Source: Deltaproteobacteria bacterium
Lineage (GTDB): Bacteria; Desulfobacterota; DSM-4660; Desulfatiglandales; HGW-15
NCBI GenBank assembly: GCA_019310485.1
Contig: JAFDEF010000009.1
Coordinates: forward strand, 19,513 to 83,512
Length of the DNA: 64,000 nt
Reading direction: 5' to 3'
A model generated the notes under the pieces. The model had not been told where the DNA came from. It did not search any database and saw nothing but the letters and a program-made list of their open reading frames with translations. The stretch's first letter is position 1; each line of letters opens with the position of its first letter. Of the stretch, positions 63,891-64,000 are shown in pieces. Made by a program: the position numbers and the translations under genes.

Positions 63891-64000
63891 CCGATGGCCA
63901 CTTTAAAATACCCCACCTGTGGCCGGGTCAAAATACCCCGGCGACAGGTTAAAGTAGTGTACTAATCCTGGGCGTAAAAATCCATGCTTTTTCCTTTTTC
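63891..64000. mobile_element. Probable end of an IS21-type insertion sequence
   Basis: Two closely spaced direct repeats, TTAAAATACCCC (63903-63914) and TCAAAATACCCC (63928-63939), followed by GACAGGTTAAAGT, resemble the multiple-terminal-repeat ends of IS21-family elements (CCCCACCTGTGG arrays). The transposase would lie beyond the window. It starts about 70 bases from the truncated luciferase-like gene. Confidence 0.5.

Overview
The window looks like a chromosomal segment of a strictly anaerobic Gram-negative bacterium of the former Deltaproteobacteria (Desulfobacterota, Syntrophobacter/Syntrophus/Desulfobacterales-like). The reasons are outer-membrane genes (lpxC, waaA, mltA, rlpA), separate glyQ and glyS, a deltaproteobacterial order of rpsB-tsf-pyrH-frr-uppS-cdsA-dxr-rseP, an NtrY-like kinase behind a DUF4390 gene, lower-pathway genes of anaerobic benzoyl-CoA degradation, and a split methylmalonyl-CoA mutase beside a sodium-pumping decarboxylase beta subunit. 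The species assignment is inference; no rRNA is present.

Layout. 1-1360: groEL (cut by the window edge) and groES, leftward. 1683-5737: an unusual cysteine synthase/cysteinyl-tRNA synthetase fusion, then ilvD. 5780-9320: a B12-type radical SAM protein, a class III nucleotide cyclase and two serine tRNAs. 9590-14096: rpe, rsmB, DUF116, fmt and def, leftward and partly overlapping. 14437-18778: a biotin carrier, an OadG-like protein, the OadB-type sodium pump subunit, and the two methylmalonyl-CoA mutase subunits. 18868-27452: a 1429-residue GGDEF-ATPase-HEAT protein and a leftward set of benzoyl-CoA pathway genes (dienoyl-CoA hydratase, alcohol dehydrogenase, ring hydrolase BamA, plus an SDR), with a good promoter and an operator-like site upstream. 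28125-30445: a K+ channel, a remnant of a cyclic-nucleotide-binding domain, rlpA and ihfA. 30839-42308: a long leftward housekeeping run from rpsB to coaD covering translation, isoprenoids, phospholipids and cell envelope, with a UDP-glucuronate decarboxylase-like gene set into it. 42934-52325: a dGTPase-like gene and a rightward Liv-type ABC transporter set interleaved with an acyl-CoA ligase. 52442-63329: recO, glyQS, mltA (opposite strand), lpxC, DUF4390, ntrY-like kinase and waaA. 63409-64000: a truncated luciferase-like gene and what looks like the end of an IS21-type element.

Metabolic logic. The acyl-CoA ligase plus Liv transporter could import and activate an organic acid. The dch/oah/had set would take dienoyl-CoA to the ring-opened dicarboxyl-CoA. 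The mutase and biotin/sodium-pump parts would handle methylmalonyl-CoA and conserve energy as a sodium gradient. The benzoyl-CoA reductase and the carboxyltransferase subunit are not in this window.

Non-coding structure is rich. There are three copies of a composite hairpin repeat of about 100-135 bp, whose terminal hairpin occurs 2, 1 and 3 times. A 28-bp repeat appears in two copies with a compensatory stem change. A 140-bp palindromic MITE-like element lies inside the transporter cluster. A 125-bp element with perfect 27-bp inverted repeats has a right arm that supplies the start codon of recO. All calls are from reading the sequence; no database search was run.
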